Source: Gimesia aquarii (GTDB lineage Bacteria > Planctomycetota > Planctomycetia > Planctomycetales > Planctomycetaceae). From it: a stretch of 64,000 nt of DNA. Under the pieces are notes generated by a model. It did not search any database and was not told the DNA's origin. It worked only from the letters and a program-made list of their open reading frames with translations. The translations under genes and the position numbers were made by a program. Shown here piece after piece: positions 7,585 through 16,452 of the stretch. Location of the stretch: NCBI RefSeq assembly GCF_007748195.1, contig NZ_CP037920.1:5485800-5549799 (forward strand), in the 5' to 3' direction. The number at the start of each line of letters is the position of its first letter. Position 1 is the stretch's first letter.

Positions 7585-10500
7585 ATGAGACGGAACTCAC
7601 AACAATCAAGATCTCAAATTCTGATCCGTTCAGGTCTGTTGATTCTACTTGCGCTCCATGGAACATCCACAGCTTTTGCGCAAGATTTTACACCACGCTT
7701 CGGCCACCACACACAAACTCCAGAGAATGGCATAGATGAGAATTTTTCTGACTTCCGCGCGTTTGTACCCTTTGGTGATGAAGATCTACTGCTTTTTTTT
7801 GACACACGGTTACTGGTCGATCATAATTCCGAATTTGGCTTTAACCTGGGTACCGGGCTCCGCGGACAGCTCGGGTTCGATGGCTTTTGGGGAATCAATG
7901 TCTTCACTGATCAACGCCGGACTGCTTTCTCCACATACCGTCAGGTTGGTTTTGGTTGGGAACTGATGTTCGAGCGTCTACAGTTTCGAAATAACTTTTA
8001 TGTTCCTGTAGGCCGGGATCGTACGATTCTTTCAACTGGTTTGGGAGGCAGCGGAACAGGAACACTGCTGTTTGAAAACAACTCCCTGCTCTTTGATACC
8101 TTGATTGGTCAAAAGTCACAGATTGAACAATCGTTGCGAGGCTTCGACTGCGAGGTTGGTGGAGAACTTGCTGAAGATCTCATCGACGGGACCACTATCA
8201 GTGGTTATCTAGGCGCCTATTATTACGATAACCCCGGCCTGACAGATGCCCCTGGTATTTCAGGACGGTTGAACACAAATTTTTCCAATAGTGTCGTTCT
8301 CAATCTGGGAATTCAGCATGATCGTTTCTTTAAAACACAGGTCACCTTTGGGGCGACACTCTACACGGATATTTTGAAAAGAGACCGACCAGTGTTTCGC
8401 CGTCCATCCTATGCTTTAATGAACGACCCCGTATATCGGAAGTCGGCGATCACTGTCGCGCAAGGTATCATCGGCCCCCCACCGGTGCAAGGTCATGTCA
8501 CACTCACTAATCCAGACGGAAGTGCATTACGGGTTGTACATGTTAATAGCACAGCCCCCCATGGCGGTGATGGCACCTATGAAAACCCGCTCAACAACCT
8601 GGGTGATATTCTCGCGAATTCCCAAACCGGTGACAATGTTTATCTTTATTCCGGTAGCACTTTTTCTGGAGAGGGAACGTTGCAGCTTCAGGATGGTCAG
8701 CGTCTGTTCGGTGAAGGTGGTAACTTCGCAAGCAGGGTCAATACCTTGCAACTGGGATCTGTGGCCCTGCCGGCGGGTAATGGCTTAGGTGGTATGATTC
8801 CCATCATTCAAAACTCAACAAATAACGCAATCGAACTCGCAAATAGTACTCTTGCATCGAACCTGTCAATCATTGACCCAGCTACGGGAGCCGGCATCTT
8901 TGGAAATAACGTCGCAAGCTCAGTGATCGACAATGTGATGATCAACACCACAGTAGATAATGTAGCCGGCATCCATCTGCAGGGCACTTCTGTTGTGACC
9001 CTCGATCACGACAGTAAGATCACCACTAACGGAAAAGATGCTTACGGCATTCTTGTACAGAACACATCTCAGGCAACGGTTGATAACAGTAGTACGATTA
9101 CCACCCATGGAGACACCGCATATGGTATCTTTACCCAGGATACTTCTGCTGTGATGGTCGACCATGGTAGTAGCATCACCACTAACGGGCCCAATGCATA
9201 CGGTATCCATGCGGTAGATTCATCCCAGGCGACAGTTGATAATGGTGGTAGTATCACCACACATGGGCACTCCGCATACGGCATCTATACGCTGAACTCC
9301 TCGAAAGCGACGCTTACCAATAACAGTAACATCACCACAAACGGACTCAATGCAGACGGTATTCTTGCTCAAAATGCATCCCAGGCGACCGTTGATAACA
9401 ATAGTAGTATCACCACTCATGGAGACAACGCATTCGGTATCTTTTCGCAAGGCACTTCTGTCGTGAAGGTTGACAACGGCAGTAACGTCACCACCAACGG
9501 GCTTAATGCATTCGGCATCTATACGCTCAACTCCTCGAAAGCAACACTCACCAATAACAGCAAGGTGATCACCAACGCAAATGATGCACATGGTATCTAT
9601 TCAGTACATTCATCTCAGGCGTTGGTAGATTACGGCAGTAGTGTCACCACGCATGGAAATTTCGCATACGGCATCAATACGAAGGATACGGCTGCAACTC
9701 TTGTGTCAGTCGATCACGGCAGCAGCATTACCACCAACGGACTCAGTGCATATGGCGTCTATACAGAGGATTTCTCAAAAGTAACGGTCACCAATAGCAG
9801 CAATATCACCACCAACGGAAAAGACGCACATGGTATCGTATCAATTGATTCATCCCAAGCGACCCTTGATTACAATAGTAATGTCACCACTCATGGCGAA
9901 ACAGCATACGGGATTTTTTCACAGAAGATGAGCAATGTGTATGTTTACAACGGTAGTCATGTTACCACTCATGGATTAGGTGCTTTAGGTCTCTATGTCT
10001 TTGAATCTTCCGAATTAACGTTCTCTACCAGCAACATCACGACCCACGGAGAGGGAGCTTACGGCATCTTTGCGCCAGACGATGCTTTAGTCAAAATGGA
10101 TCACAGCAGTATCACCACCCATGGTAAAGATGCATTTGGTGTCTATGCACTGGGCACCAGCGACGTCTCTGTTTACAACGGTAGTAATATTACGACTCAT
10201 GGAGAAAGTGCAGTTGGTATTAACACTCATTTAGATACCGTGCTATTTATAACTCCCAAAATAAAGATTTATGACATGGTTAATATTACGACCAATGGAA
10301 CAAGTGCATACGGTATCTTTGGAACCCGCAATTCTGATATAGATTTTACTAACAGTAGTATCACGACCAACGGAGCCAATGGTCACGGTATCTATCATTT
10401 TCACGATACTGATGTAACGATCAAGGATGGCAGTACAATCACAGCCAACGGCCATCTTGCCAACAGTACCTGGTCGCTGGGCGATAGTAATATCAATGTC

Positions 10501-10833
10501 ACCGATTCCAGTCTCTTCTCAAATACAGGCATCGGTATGCGGGCAACGGATTGTGCCACCCTCACTGTTTCGAAATCTTCAATTTTTGCCCTGAATAACG
10601 ATAGTATTCTTGCTGAAGCAAATCACGGTGCTCAGGAAGTGGGAGTAAATATTACTGACAATAGACTGGGTGGTGGAACAGCCGGCACTGGGACGATCGT
10701 ATTACATACACATGGCGGTACTACCATAAAAGTGACTGGAGCCAGTAACGCCGCCGATCTTGCTGATCAAAACGGCATACCACCATCCCATGTCTTTACA
10801 ACCGGTAGCGGCACTGTCAACTACTTCCCTTAA
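7585..10833 (+). CDS. Inverse-autotransporter-like surface protein with repeat beta-helix
   Basis: A 1082-residue protein. After a signal peptide (LLILLALHGTSTAFA) residues about 35-270 look like an outer-membrane beta-barrel: alternating short strands rich in Gly and aromatics, such as FGFNLGTGLRGQLGFDGFWG. Residues 310-450 contain VVHVNSTAPHGGDGTYENPL and NVYLYSGSTF, typical of the start of right-handed beta-helix proteins. From about residue 476 to 970 come about 19 repeats of roughly 26 residues. The tail is Asn/Thr-rich and non-repetitive. Barrel first and passenger last matches type V 'inverse' autotransporters such as intimin and invasin, so adhesion or surface display is the likely role. 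No protease or lyase residues were recognised. ATG 7585 has only a weak ribosome site. Confidence 0.75.
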   Translation: MRRNSQQSRSQILIRSGLLILLALHGTSTAFAQDFTPRFGHHTQTPENGIDENFSDFRAFVPFGDEDLLLFFDTRLLVDHNSEFGFNLGTGLRGQLGFDGFWGINVFTDQRRTAFSTYRQVGFGWELMFERLQFRNNFYVPVGRDRTILSTGLGGSGTGTLLFENNSLLFDTLIGQKSQIEQSLRGFDCEVGGELAEDLIDGTTISGYLGAYYYDNPGLTDAPGISGRLNTNFSNSVVLNLGIQHDRFFKTQVTFGATLYTDILKRDRPVFRRPSYALMNDPVYRKSAITVAQGIIGPPPVQGHVTLTNPDGSALRVVHVNSTAPHGGDGTYENPLNNLGDILANSQTGDNVYLYSGSTFSGEGTLQLQDGQRLFGEGGNFASRVNTLQLGSVALPAGNGLGGMIPIIQNSTNNAIELANSTLASNLSIIDPATGAGIFGNNVASSVIDNVMINTTVDNVAGIHLQGTSVVTLDHDSKITTNGKDAYGILVQNTSQATVDNSSTITTHGDTAYGIFTQDTSAVMVDHGSSITTNGPNAYGIHAVDSSQATVDNGGSITTHGHSAYGIYTLNSSKATLTNNSNITTNGLNADGILAQNASQATVDNNSSITTHGDNAFGIFSQGTSVVKVDNGSNVTTNGLNAFGIYTLNSSKATLTNNSKVITNANDAHGIYSVHSSQALVDYGSSVTTHGNFAYGINTKDTAATLVSVDHGSSITTNGLSAYGVYTEDFSKVTVTNSSNITTNGKDAHGIVSIDSSQATLDYNSNVTTHGETAYGIFSQKMSNVYVYNGSHVTTHGLGALGLYVFESSELTFSTSNITTHGEGAYGIFAPDDALVKMDHSSITTHGKDAFGVYALGTSDVSVYNGSNITTHGESAVGINTHLDTVLFITPKIKIYDMVNITTNGTSAYGIFGTRNSDIDFTNSSITTNGANGHGIYHFHDTDVTIKDGSTITANGHLANSTWSLGDSNINVTDSSLFSNTGIGMRATDCATLTVSKSSIFALNNDSILAEANHGAQEVGVNITDNRLGGGTAGTGTIVLHTHGGTTIKVTGASNAADLADQNGIPPSHVFTTGSGTVNYFP
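9012..10500 (+). repeat. About 19 tandem repeats of 26 codons in the surface protein
   Basis: The unit is approximately GSSITTNGxxAYGIYxxxSS followed by xATVDN, about 78 bases. Units carry ITTNG or ITTHG, often alternating in the first part, with runs of THG later. Units starting near 9250 and 9490 share the YTLNSSKATLTN segment almost identically, pointing to duplication of multi-unit blocks. The repeats degrade after about 10250, where one is stretched by a hydrophobic insert. Confidence 0.85.
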
Positions 10834-10857
10834 AGTCAACGCAGTGTCAGATAACTT

Positions 10858-11286
10858 TTACTCGGAGCTCTTCATAAATCTGGCAATCAGTGGGAATTGA
10901 ATCCAGAACGAGAAGTAAAAGAAGCTCAGATACCAATATCGGAACACAAACGTGATGTTGTCTCCCCCGATCAGAACGATAAAGATGTAGTCATAAACGA
11001 ATAATGGTAACGTTAAATAAAATGCCAGCCATAACGAATTCTTAACAAAATTTTTATTGTCGATCAGCTTCAAAATAAAAGGTGTCAGCGGGATATACAG
11101 TAAAGTCACTGCTATGCAAATGACTATTTTCGCGGCAAAGCTCCAGCTTTGATAATAGTCAGGCAACCCTAACAATACGAAAAAGCCCCAGGTAAGAAAG
11201 CTCATTACGAGTAAGGCAAAATGTGTTTTAGGTGTTAAACTAGTGCTTACACTTTTGGAATCGAGCTGTTCCACATTACTCATCAT
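10858..11286 (-). CDS. Small four-helix membrane protein, unknown function
   Basis: A 142-residue protein with four hydrophobic segments (starting near LLVMSFLTWGFFVLLG, IVICIAVTLLYIPLTPFIL, LAFYLTLPLFVYDYIFIVLI and YLSFFYFSFWIQFPLI). The family was not recognised. The frame runs up to 11496, but the upstream part is a shadow of the DUF1080 gene. ATG 11286 (or the next codon, ATG 11283) overlaps the stop of that gene in the string ATGATGAGTAATG, which suggests translational coupling. The products may act together at the membrane; that is inference. Confidence 0.65.
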   Translation of the reverse strand: MMSNVEQLDSKSVSTSLTPKTHFALLVMSFLTWGFFVLLGLPDYYQSWSFAAKIVICIAVTLLYIPLTPFILKLIDNKNFVKNSLWLAFYLTLPLFVYDYIFIVLIGGDNITFVFRYWYLSFFYFSFWIQFPLIARFMKSSE

Positions 11287-12736
11287 ATTCAAGAATGATC
11301 CTGGAGCCGACCGCGTCGGTGAAGACATTGACACTGATTTCAATGCCATCTTTGGCGAACTCGGTATAGCGTCGTTTTTTGCTGACGATAGGGCGCCGCG
11401 TTTCTCGGTAACCTTTGTTACGCAGTTGCTGACCAAAATAGTCGAATGCCTTTTGCAATTCCATGCTAGACTTAAACGTACAACGATCGTCGTCATCGTA
11501 CTTCAGAGACTGAATATTCTCAGGAAATTGAATTTCTTTCTGAAGAAAAAGATGTCCCTTTGGTTGCGCAATACCCAGAGCAGCGAGGGCCGCAGGATCA
11601 TTTGAGCCTTCAAAAGATAGTCCTTTGCAGTCCATGTCGACTTTGATTCCCTTCGATCGTTCATTCAAGCTCAACTCAACTTCCGCTTTGCCATTTTTAA
11701 AGGTCACATCAATCGAATCTTCCTCTAGTTCTTTCTCAGCCACTTTCCAACCGCGTTTAGCCATTTCGACTTGATAGAACCTGGTCAGCTTTGCGAGTGT
11801 AGAAGGACTGGTAAAGCTGATATCCTTGAACTTGGCATCAAATTCCAGTTTTTGTGCATTGGCAGGAAACGGCAAGTGGAATGCATCAGCCTTGAAATCA
11901 ATTTCCTGAGCGATGTCAACGTCGACCCAGCCTTTGGCAAGTGCCTTTTGTTTCATCTGCTTCTTGCGTTCTGCTTCGCTACGCATTGCTTTTTCAGTGG
12001 CCTCTTTCTTGGCAATTTCCGCTTTGAATTGAGCCAATTGTTGCGTTGCCTTCTTCTCGTCTTTCAAATGAGCATCGGAAACAGGTTGCACTCGAATGTC
12101 CCGGTAAAAAGTGGGAGCCTTAAAAAATCCGGGGACAGATTTGATAGCAAACGCCCCCTTGGTCCGGTTCAGACCGTCAATCTGATTCACTACCACATCA
12201 TTGATAATAACCGTGAGTCGTTTCCCACGGCTGATCAGCTTCAAACGGTTCCATTCGCCCAAGTCTTTTTCCACTTTCCTGGGAAGCTTGGGCGCCCGGA
12301 AGGCCCACTTCTTTGGGTCTGTAGACGATTTCACATCACGAAAATAAACCGCACCGATATCATTGTTGATTGATATCTCAACCGATTTCGGAGCCAAAAA
12401 GGCGCCTGGCTCATCTATCGTATGTATGTAAACTGAACTTGCGGCCTCAACGGTGACTCCATTCTTCACACGCCTTGCTCGCCATTCGAGAGTGAGCACG
12501 TAGTCTTTGAACTGCCCCTTGTGCATCAAGAAACTTTTTGATACTCCAGTACAAACCAGTAATCCGTTCTGGACCACCCAGGCGTCACTTAGTTCCACCT
12601 CTGGTTTATCGTTCTGATGATAAGACCAACCATCAAGGTCTTTCCCGTTAAAGAGCACGGTGTCTTCAGCACTCGCTGATACCGAAAACACGACCAAACA
12701 CAATACGATACCAGTCAATTCATAAGTCTTGCGCAT
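11276..12736 (-). CDS. Secreted DUF1080 protein with duplicated C-terminal domain
   Basis: A 486-residue protein with signal peptide (TGIVLCLVVFSVSASA). Residues about 25-215 form a DUF1080 (concanavalin-like, '3-keto-disaccharide hydrolase') domain, seen in TVLFNGKDLDGWSY and GEWNRLKLISRGKRLTV. A charged helical linker (about 220-275) follows. Then come two copies of an alpha/beta module of about 95 residues, each with a 'hydrophobic Pro - K/S-L-x-(Y/F)D - TF(K/T)S - helix - KG(W/Y)' pattern (LPFPANAQKLEFDAKF and IQFPENIQSLKYDDDD). The duplicated part was not recognised. Some DUF1080 proteins are now linked to sugar metabolism, but a catalytic role here is unproven. Confidence 0.8.
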   Translation of the reverse strand: MRKTYELTGIVLCLVVFSVSASAEDTVLFNGKDLDGWSYHQNDKPEVELSDAWVVQNGLLVCTGVSKSFLMHKGQFKDYVLTLEWRARRVKNGVTVEAASSVYIHTIDEPGAFLAPKSVEISINNDIGAVYFRDVKSSTDPKKWAFRAPKLPRKVEKDLGEWNRLKLISRGKRLTVIINDVVVNQIDGLNRTKGAFAIKSVPGFFKAPTFYRDIRVQPVSDAHLKDEKKATQQLAQFKAEIAKKEATEKAMRSEAERKKQMKQKALAKGWVDVDIAQEIDFKADAFHLPFPANAQKLEFDAKFKDISFTSPSTLAKLTRFYQVEMAKRGWKVAEKELEEDSIDVTFKNGKAEVELSLNERSKGIKVDMDCKGLSFEGSNDPAALAALGIAQPKGHLFLQKEIQFPENIQSLKYDDDDRCTFKSSMELQKAFDYFGQQLRNKGYRETRRPIVSKKRRYTEFAKDGIEISVNVFTDAVGSRIILEYDE

Positions 12737-12927
12737 AGCGATTCCTCACAGAAGATGAATGTTATGCCCGCGTCTAGCGTGTAATAGTTTAACGCTTGTG
12801 AAGTGAAATTGTAAACAAGATCACGAAGAACATGCACAGGAAAGCAATAAAGGTTTAATAGTATTAGGTCTGGGCTTTTTACTCTACTCTGCATTCCAGA
12901 CAACACCAAATACACTTGATATGTTAA

Positions 12928-14301
12928 TCAAATCAGTTCGCGCATGGGGTCGATGCCCTGGTCTACCAGATACTGCGGCGTGCCGCTGGTGTCGAAGATG
13001 CGGGTACCGTTGAGATCCAGGCCGACATTTTGGTATAGCGTGGCGAAGACTTCCTGAAACTTGACGGGGCGGTCAATCGCGTATTCGCCGTTGCGGTTGG
13101 TTTTGCCGATCACCTGACCGGTCTGCATACCGCCACCAGCGAGCATCGCACAAGAGACTTTCGGCCAATGGTCGCGGCTGTTATTTCGATTAATCTTCGG
13201 CGTCCGTCCAAACTCACCCCAGACCACAACGGACACATCTTTGTCAAGGCCGCGTTCGTGCAAGTCGGTCACTAAAGCGGAAAGCCCCTGGTCGAGTAGT
13301 GGAAATTCCTCCCGAGACTTGGGAAAGTTCATACCATCGGGACCGTGCCAGTCCCAACGGCTGTAGTTCAAAGAAACAAACCGGGCACCCGCTTCGACCA
13401 GTCGCCGCGCCAGACAGAAATTTTCGATCATCCGGGGCGCACCATCGCGTTGAAATGTTTCATCACTTTTACCGTAACGGGCAAGAATTTGCGGATCTTC
13501 TTTCGAGAGATCCAATGCATCGGCCAGTTTCGAGGTGGTCAAAATATTCATCGCCTGTTGGCCATACACGTCCATACTTTCCATCAATCCCGAAGTGTCG
13601 GCGTCTCGACGAAACGTATCAAACGCGCGCTGTAACTGAACCCGGTCTTGTAAACGTTCGAGTGTGATCCCCTGCAGAATCATATTCTCAGGTGAACTAC
13701 GGGCTTTACGCCCTACCAGATTGAATGGCGAATGTTGAACTCCCAGAAAGCCACCCGTACCAGGTTGGCCCCAAGTGCCGTTACCCGTTTTATACATCAG
13801 GGCCACATTCGACGGGACCGCTGCATTGACTGGACCTTGCAGTTTCGAGACAAAGGCCCCCGCTGCCGGCCAGCCTCCGGGTAGCTTGCGACTATTGAAA
13901 CGTCTGCCCGTCATACATTGATAAGCATCGTGTCTGCCGTCGGCATCAGAGATAGAACGCACGGGAATGAACTTGTCCATCATGGCAGCCATTCGCGGGA
14001 ACAGTTCACAGATTTGAATTCCGGGTACATTCGTTTGAATCGGGTTGAACTCGCCACGTATTTCTATGGGCGCATCCGGCTTAGGGTCCCATAAATCAAT
14101 GTGTGATGGACCACCGGGCATATAGATATTGATAATCGCTTTGTGATTGCTGCCAGTTCGGCTCTCAGTTTCGGCCTTGAGCACACCCGGTAGTGAAATC
14201 CCACCAAGGGCCATGCCTCCGATTTTCAAGAAGCTACGGCGAGAAACACCATCACAAAATGAACCGTTGTTCGCAGTCGGTTTACCAAGAATCGTCAGCA
14301 T
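12928..14301 (-). CDS. DUF1501 protein, Tat-exported
   Basis: A 457-residue protein of the DUF1501 family (sulfatase/alkaline-phosphatase-like fold, typical of planctomycetes). A twin-arginine signal (VSRRSFLKIGGMALGG) begins near residue 20. Family motifs include IYMPGGPSHIDLWDPKPD, VVVWGEFGRTP and the C-terminal GTRIFDTSGTPQYL. The enzymatic role is unknown. Members are usually encoded next to a cytochrome/DUF1549/DUF1553 gene, but none is adjacent here. The frame opens at 14340; ATG 14301 with GGAAGAG upstream is preferred. The residue after the double Arg is Ser, as in a good Tat motif. Confidence 0.88.
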   Translation of the reverse strand: MLTILGKPTANNGSFCDGVSRRSFLKIGGMALGGISLPGVLKAETESRTGSNHKAIINIYMPGGPSHIDLWDPKPDAPIEIRGEFNPIQTNVPGIQICELFPRMAAMMDKFIPVRSISDADGRHDAYQCMTGRRFNSRKLPGGWPAAGAFVSKLQGPVNAAVPSNVALMYKTGNGTWGQPGTGGFLGVQHSPFNLVGRKARSSPENMILQGITLERLQDRVQLQRAFDTFRRDADTSGLMESMDVYGQQAMNILTTSKLADALDLSKEDPQILARYGKSDETFQRDGAPRMIENFCLARRLVEAGARFVSLNYSRWDWHGPDGMNFPKSREEFPLLDQGLSALVTDLHERGLDKDVSVVVWGEFGRTPKINRNNSRDHWPKVSCAMLAGGGMQTGQVIGKTNRNGEYAIDRPVKFQEVFATLYQNVGLDLNGTRIFDTSGTPQYLVDQGIDPMRELI

Positions 14302-14534
14302 GAAATCTCTTCCCTGGAAACAAAGAATCGCAAAGCCCATTAATCAACATAAAAGGATGTTGATATGATACCAGAGATGGATTTCTGAATCAAACGGAAT
14401 TGAATCGGATGATTCCAGAGTTCTGGAATCCGCTTAATCTCCTTCTTACAGCGATACTGTTTACACCACTTGAGATACAATCAGTACTAAAAACTAAGAC
14501 AGTTTTTTCATTAATTTTCGTGGAATCAAAAAGA

Positions 14535-15041
14535 TTACATGGGTTTCAGCTCAATACTTAACGACTCATTTTGACCATCCGGCTCGATCTTGACTGTGAT
14601 TGGTGATTTCACAGCATCCGAATAGAGGGTTGGGATACGATCTTTCTTGTCGACAGTTTGAATTGGCTCAGAGGGAGCGGGCTCAAAGTTTTTCCCCGTT
14701 TTAGTTCCATCACTATCTTCTGCCACAGTTTCTGGCTCTTGCACCGTTGTTTGGTAAACGACGACTCGGAATTCCCCAGCGATTGAGCCATCTCCCTCAT
14801 CATAAGTTGACATTACAAATGTGCCATCCTCTTTGATAATTCCACCGGCCATCTTACCTTTTTGTGCTGAGAGTGGAGTGAATGAAATAGCCCCTCCTCC
14901 CACCATGGGCTTGCCATCATAGAGAACAACACCACCAGTGGGATAAACGGGTAAGCTATCGTCACCACCGCAGCCAATCATCATAAATGACAAGTTCAGA
15001 AAAAAACAGAGAGCGTAAGTTCGTCGTTTAAATGAAATCAT
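14535..15041 (-). CDS. Lipoprotein with carboxypeptidase-regulatory-like fold, partner of DUF1559
   Basis: A 168-residue lipoprotein. A hydrophobic segment ends at the lipobox MMIGC. It is followed by the pattern typical of small planctomycete lipoproteins, VYPTGGVVLYDGKPMVGG and GEFRVVVYQT, a transthyretin-like beta-sandwich. It lies 118 bases downstream of the DUF1559 gene on the same strand, the common order for these families. ATG 15041 gives a compact lipoprotein signal; ATG 15095 is an in-frame alternative, and neither has a strong ribosome site. Function unknown. Confidence 0.75.
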   Translation of the reverse strand: MISFKRRTYALCFFLNLSFMMIGCGGDDSLPVYPTGGVVLYDGKPMVGGGAISFTPLSAQKGKMAGGIIKEDGTFVMSTYDEGDGSIAGEFRVVVYQTTVQEPETVAEDSDGTKTGKNFEPAPSEPIQTVDKKDRIPTLYSDAVKSPITVKIEPDGQNESLSIELKPM

Positions 15042-15159
15042 AGTGCTTATTCGAACTAAAAGAACTCGACGCAACGTACCTTTTGTAAGGAACATTACAA
15101 GTCAAATTCAAAATGAATAGAGACTGAGTAAATCGAATACGAGATGCTAAAGGTTCGGG

Positions 15160-16182
15160 TCAGAAACCTTCCACCACTTCGCGACCACCTCGTGTACCCA
15201 AGGCTTGCCAGAGCGTTAAGTCAATGTTCTCAGAGAAAAATCGTACAGAGCCATCTGCCATCGCCCCTTGAACGCCACCAATGTGATAACTGCGCGCCGC
15301 TGAATACATCTCGGTATAAGGCGAACCAATCTGGACACATTGCATGTCTTCAGCGGGGAAACTGCGGCAGCCCCAAATACCATCGGGCGTTGAACTGTTT
15401 GGTCCAGTCTGAGTGCTGAAAACGTTGCCTCCCATCACTCCATATGCCCAGGTACCACGCGTATCCTGGCTGGATGGTCCCGTGGAGTCCTGCAGCCGAA
15501 ACTTTAGCTCGCTTAACGCCAGCGTGTTCGAAGTCCCATCAATAATGTCTCGCATCGCAATGCTGGAGTTATTGCCGAAGACGCCTCCCACACTGCCATT
15601 ATTTGTATGAATCCGACCATAACCTGCTTTGCCATAGTTGGCTGCATAATTGCCTCGGGCCAGGTGTTCTAAACCAGTTCCATTGGCAAACTGTTCTTTA
15701 TTTTTAGGATGTGAGGGACATAGCATCGAGCTGATTTGTTTGCTGCCCACGTCCATCCCTTGTGAAGTATAAACACCATTTCCAAGCCAATCGAGAACTT
15801 CCGGTCGTTCGTTCGCAATCGTCATGAAATCATCAAACATGGCCGACTGCTCAAGGTCTGCCAGCAACATCAAAATCCATGAACCACCAATGGCAGCTGT
15901 TCCAGACCCATGAGCGCCGTTCGGATTATCGCCTCGTCCGTTTACGCTACCAGGAGGAAACACGGAATAGGTCGAGTGATAATTGTGTAATGCCAAGACG
16001 AGTTGTTTCAAGTTATTTTTACAGGCAGAACGTCTGGCTGCCTCTCGTGCCTGCTGGACTGCAGGAAGCAACAGCGCAATTAAGATCGCAATGATGGCAA
16101 TCACGACCAACAATTCAATTAAAGTGAATGCAAAACGACGATGAAGCCCGGGAACAGTTCGGCAAGACGAATGAGTTCGCAT
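15160..16182 (-). CDS. DUF1559 protein with type IV prepilin-like N-terminus
   Basis: A 340-residue protein. The N-terminal methylation motif FTLIELLVVIAIIAILIALL is followed by QQAREAARRSACKNNLKQL, the hallmark of the planctomycete DUF1559 (SBP_bac_10-like) family. It ends with GAMADGSVRFFSENID, also typical. Such proteins are processed like pseudopilins and anchored or assembled by a type II/IV secretion-type system; their job is not established. ATG 16182 follows AAGGAA. The start is divergent from the Gfo/Idh/MocA gene, and the lipoprotein gene lies downstream. Confidence 0.9.
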   Translation of the reverse strand: MRTHSSCRTVPGLHRRFAFTLIELLVVIAIIAILIALLLPAVQQAREAARRSACKNNLKQLVLALHNYHSTYSVFPPGSVNGRGDNPNGAHGSGTAAIGGSWILMLLADLEQSAMFDDFMTIANERPEVLDWLGNGVYTSQGMDVGSKQISSMLCPSHPKNKEQFANGTGLEHLARGNYAANYGKAGYGRIHTNNGSVGGVFGNNSSIAMRDIIDGTSNTLALSELKFRLQDSTGPSSQDTRGTWAYGVMGGNVFSTQTGPNSSTPDGIWGCRSFPAEDMQCVQIGSPYTEMYSAARSYHIGGVQGAMADGSVRFFSENIDLTLWQALGTRGGREVVEGF

Positions 16183-16452
16183 CGTGAATTCCTTATTTTG
16201 AAAAATGTGGATAGAAAAGTCCGCAAATCAGGGTAAATACTGAAACACTACTTAAACTATGGTATAAAAGTAATGTTTAATAATGACGCGGTTACGTTAT
16301 CCATCGACTGTTTACACTTCAATGTCGATATGCTCAGTACAATGACATTTAACTGATTGCTAACTTGAAGTTAACACGGATTGGGCTCTCTGATATTTTC
16401 ATAAATATTTCATTAACAAATCGTGAAGAAATAGAGGAAAAGGGTACAAGCC

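Noticed and set aside
7452-7739. 95-codon frame before the surface protein
   Set aside because: It overlaps the start and signal peptide of the 1082-residue gene and looks random.
8920-9591. Open frames on the minus strand within the surface protein gene
   Set aside because: They mirror the repeat units of the plus-strand gene and have no ribosome sites; they are shadows.
9012-10500. CRISPR-like regular repeats of about 78 bases
   Set aside because: The repeats are in frame inside one long coding sequence, differ from each other and have no spacer structure; they encode protein repeats.
10858-11496. Full 212-codon version of the membrane protein
   Set aside because: Its first 70 residues lie antiphase within the DUF1080 gene and have no protein-like features; the overlap start at 11286 is better.
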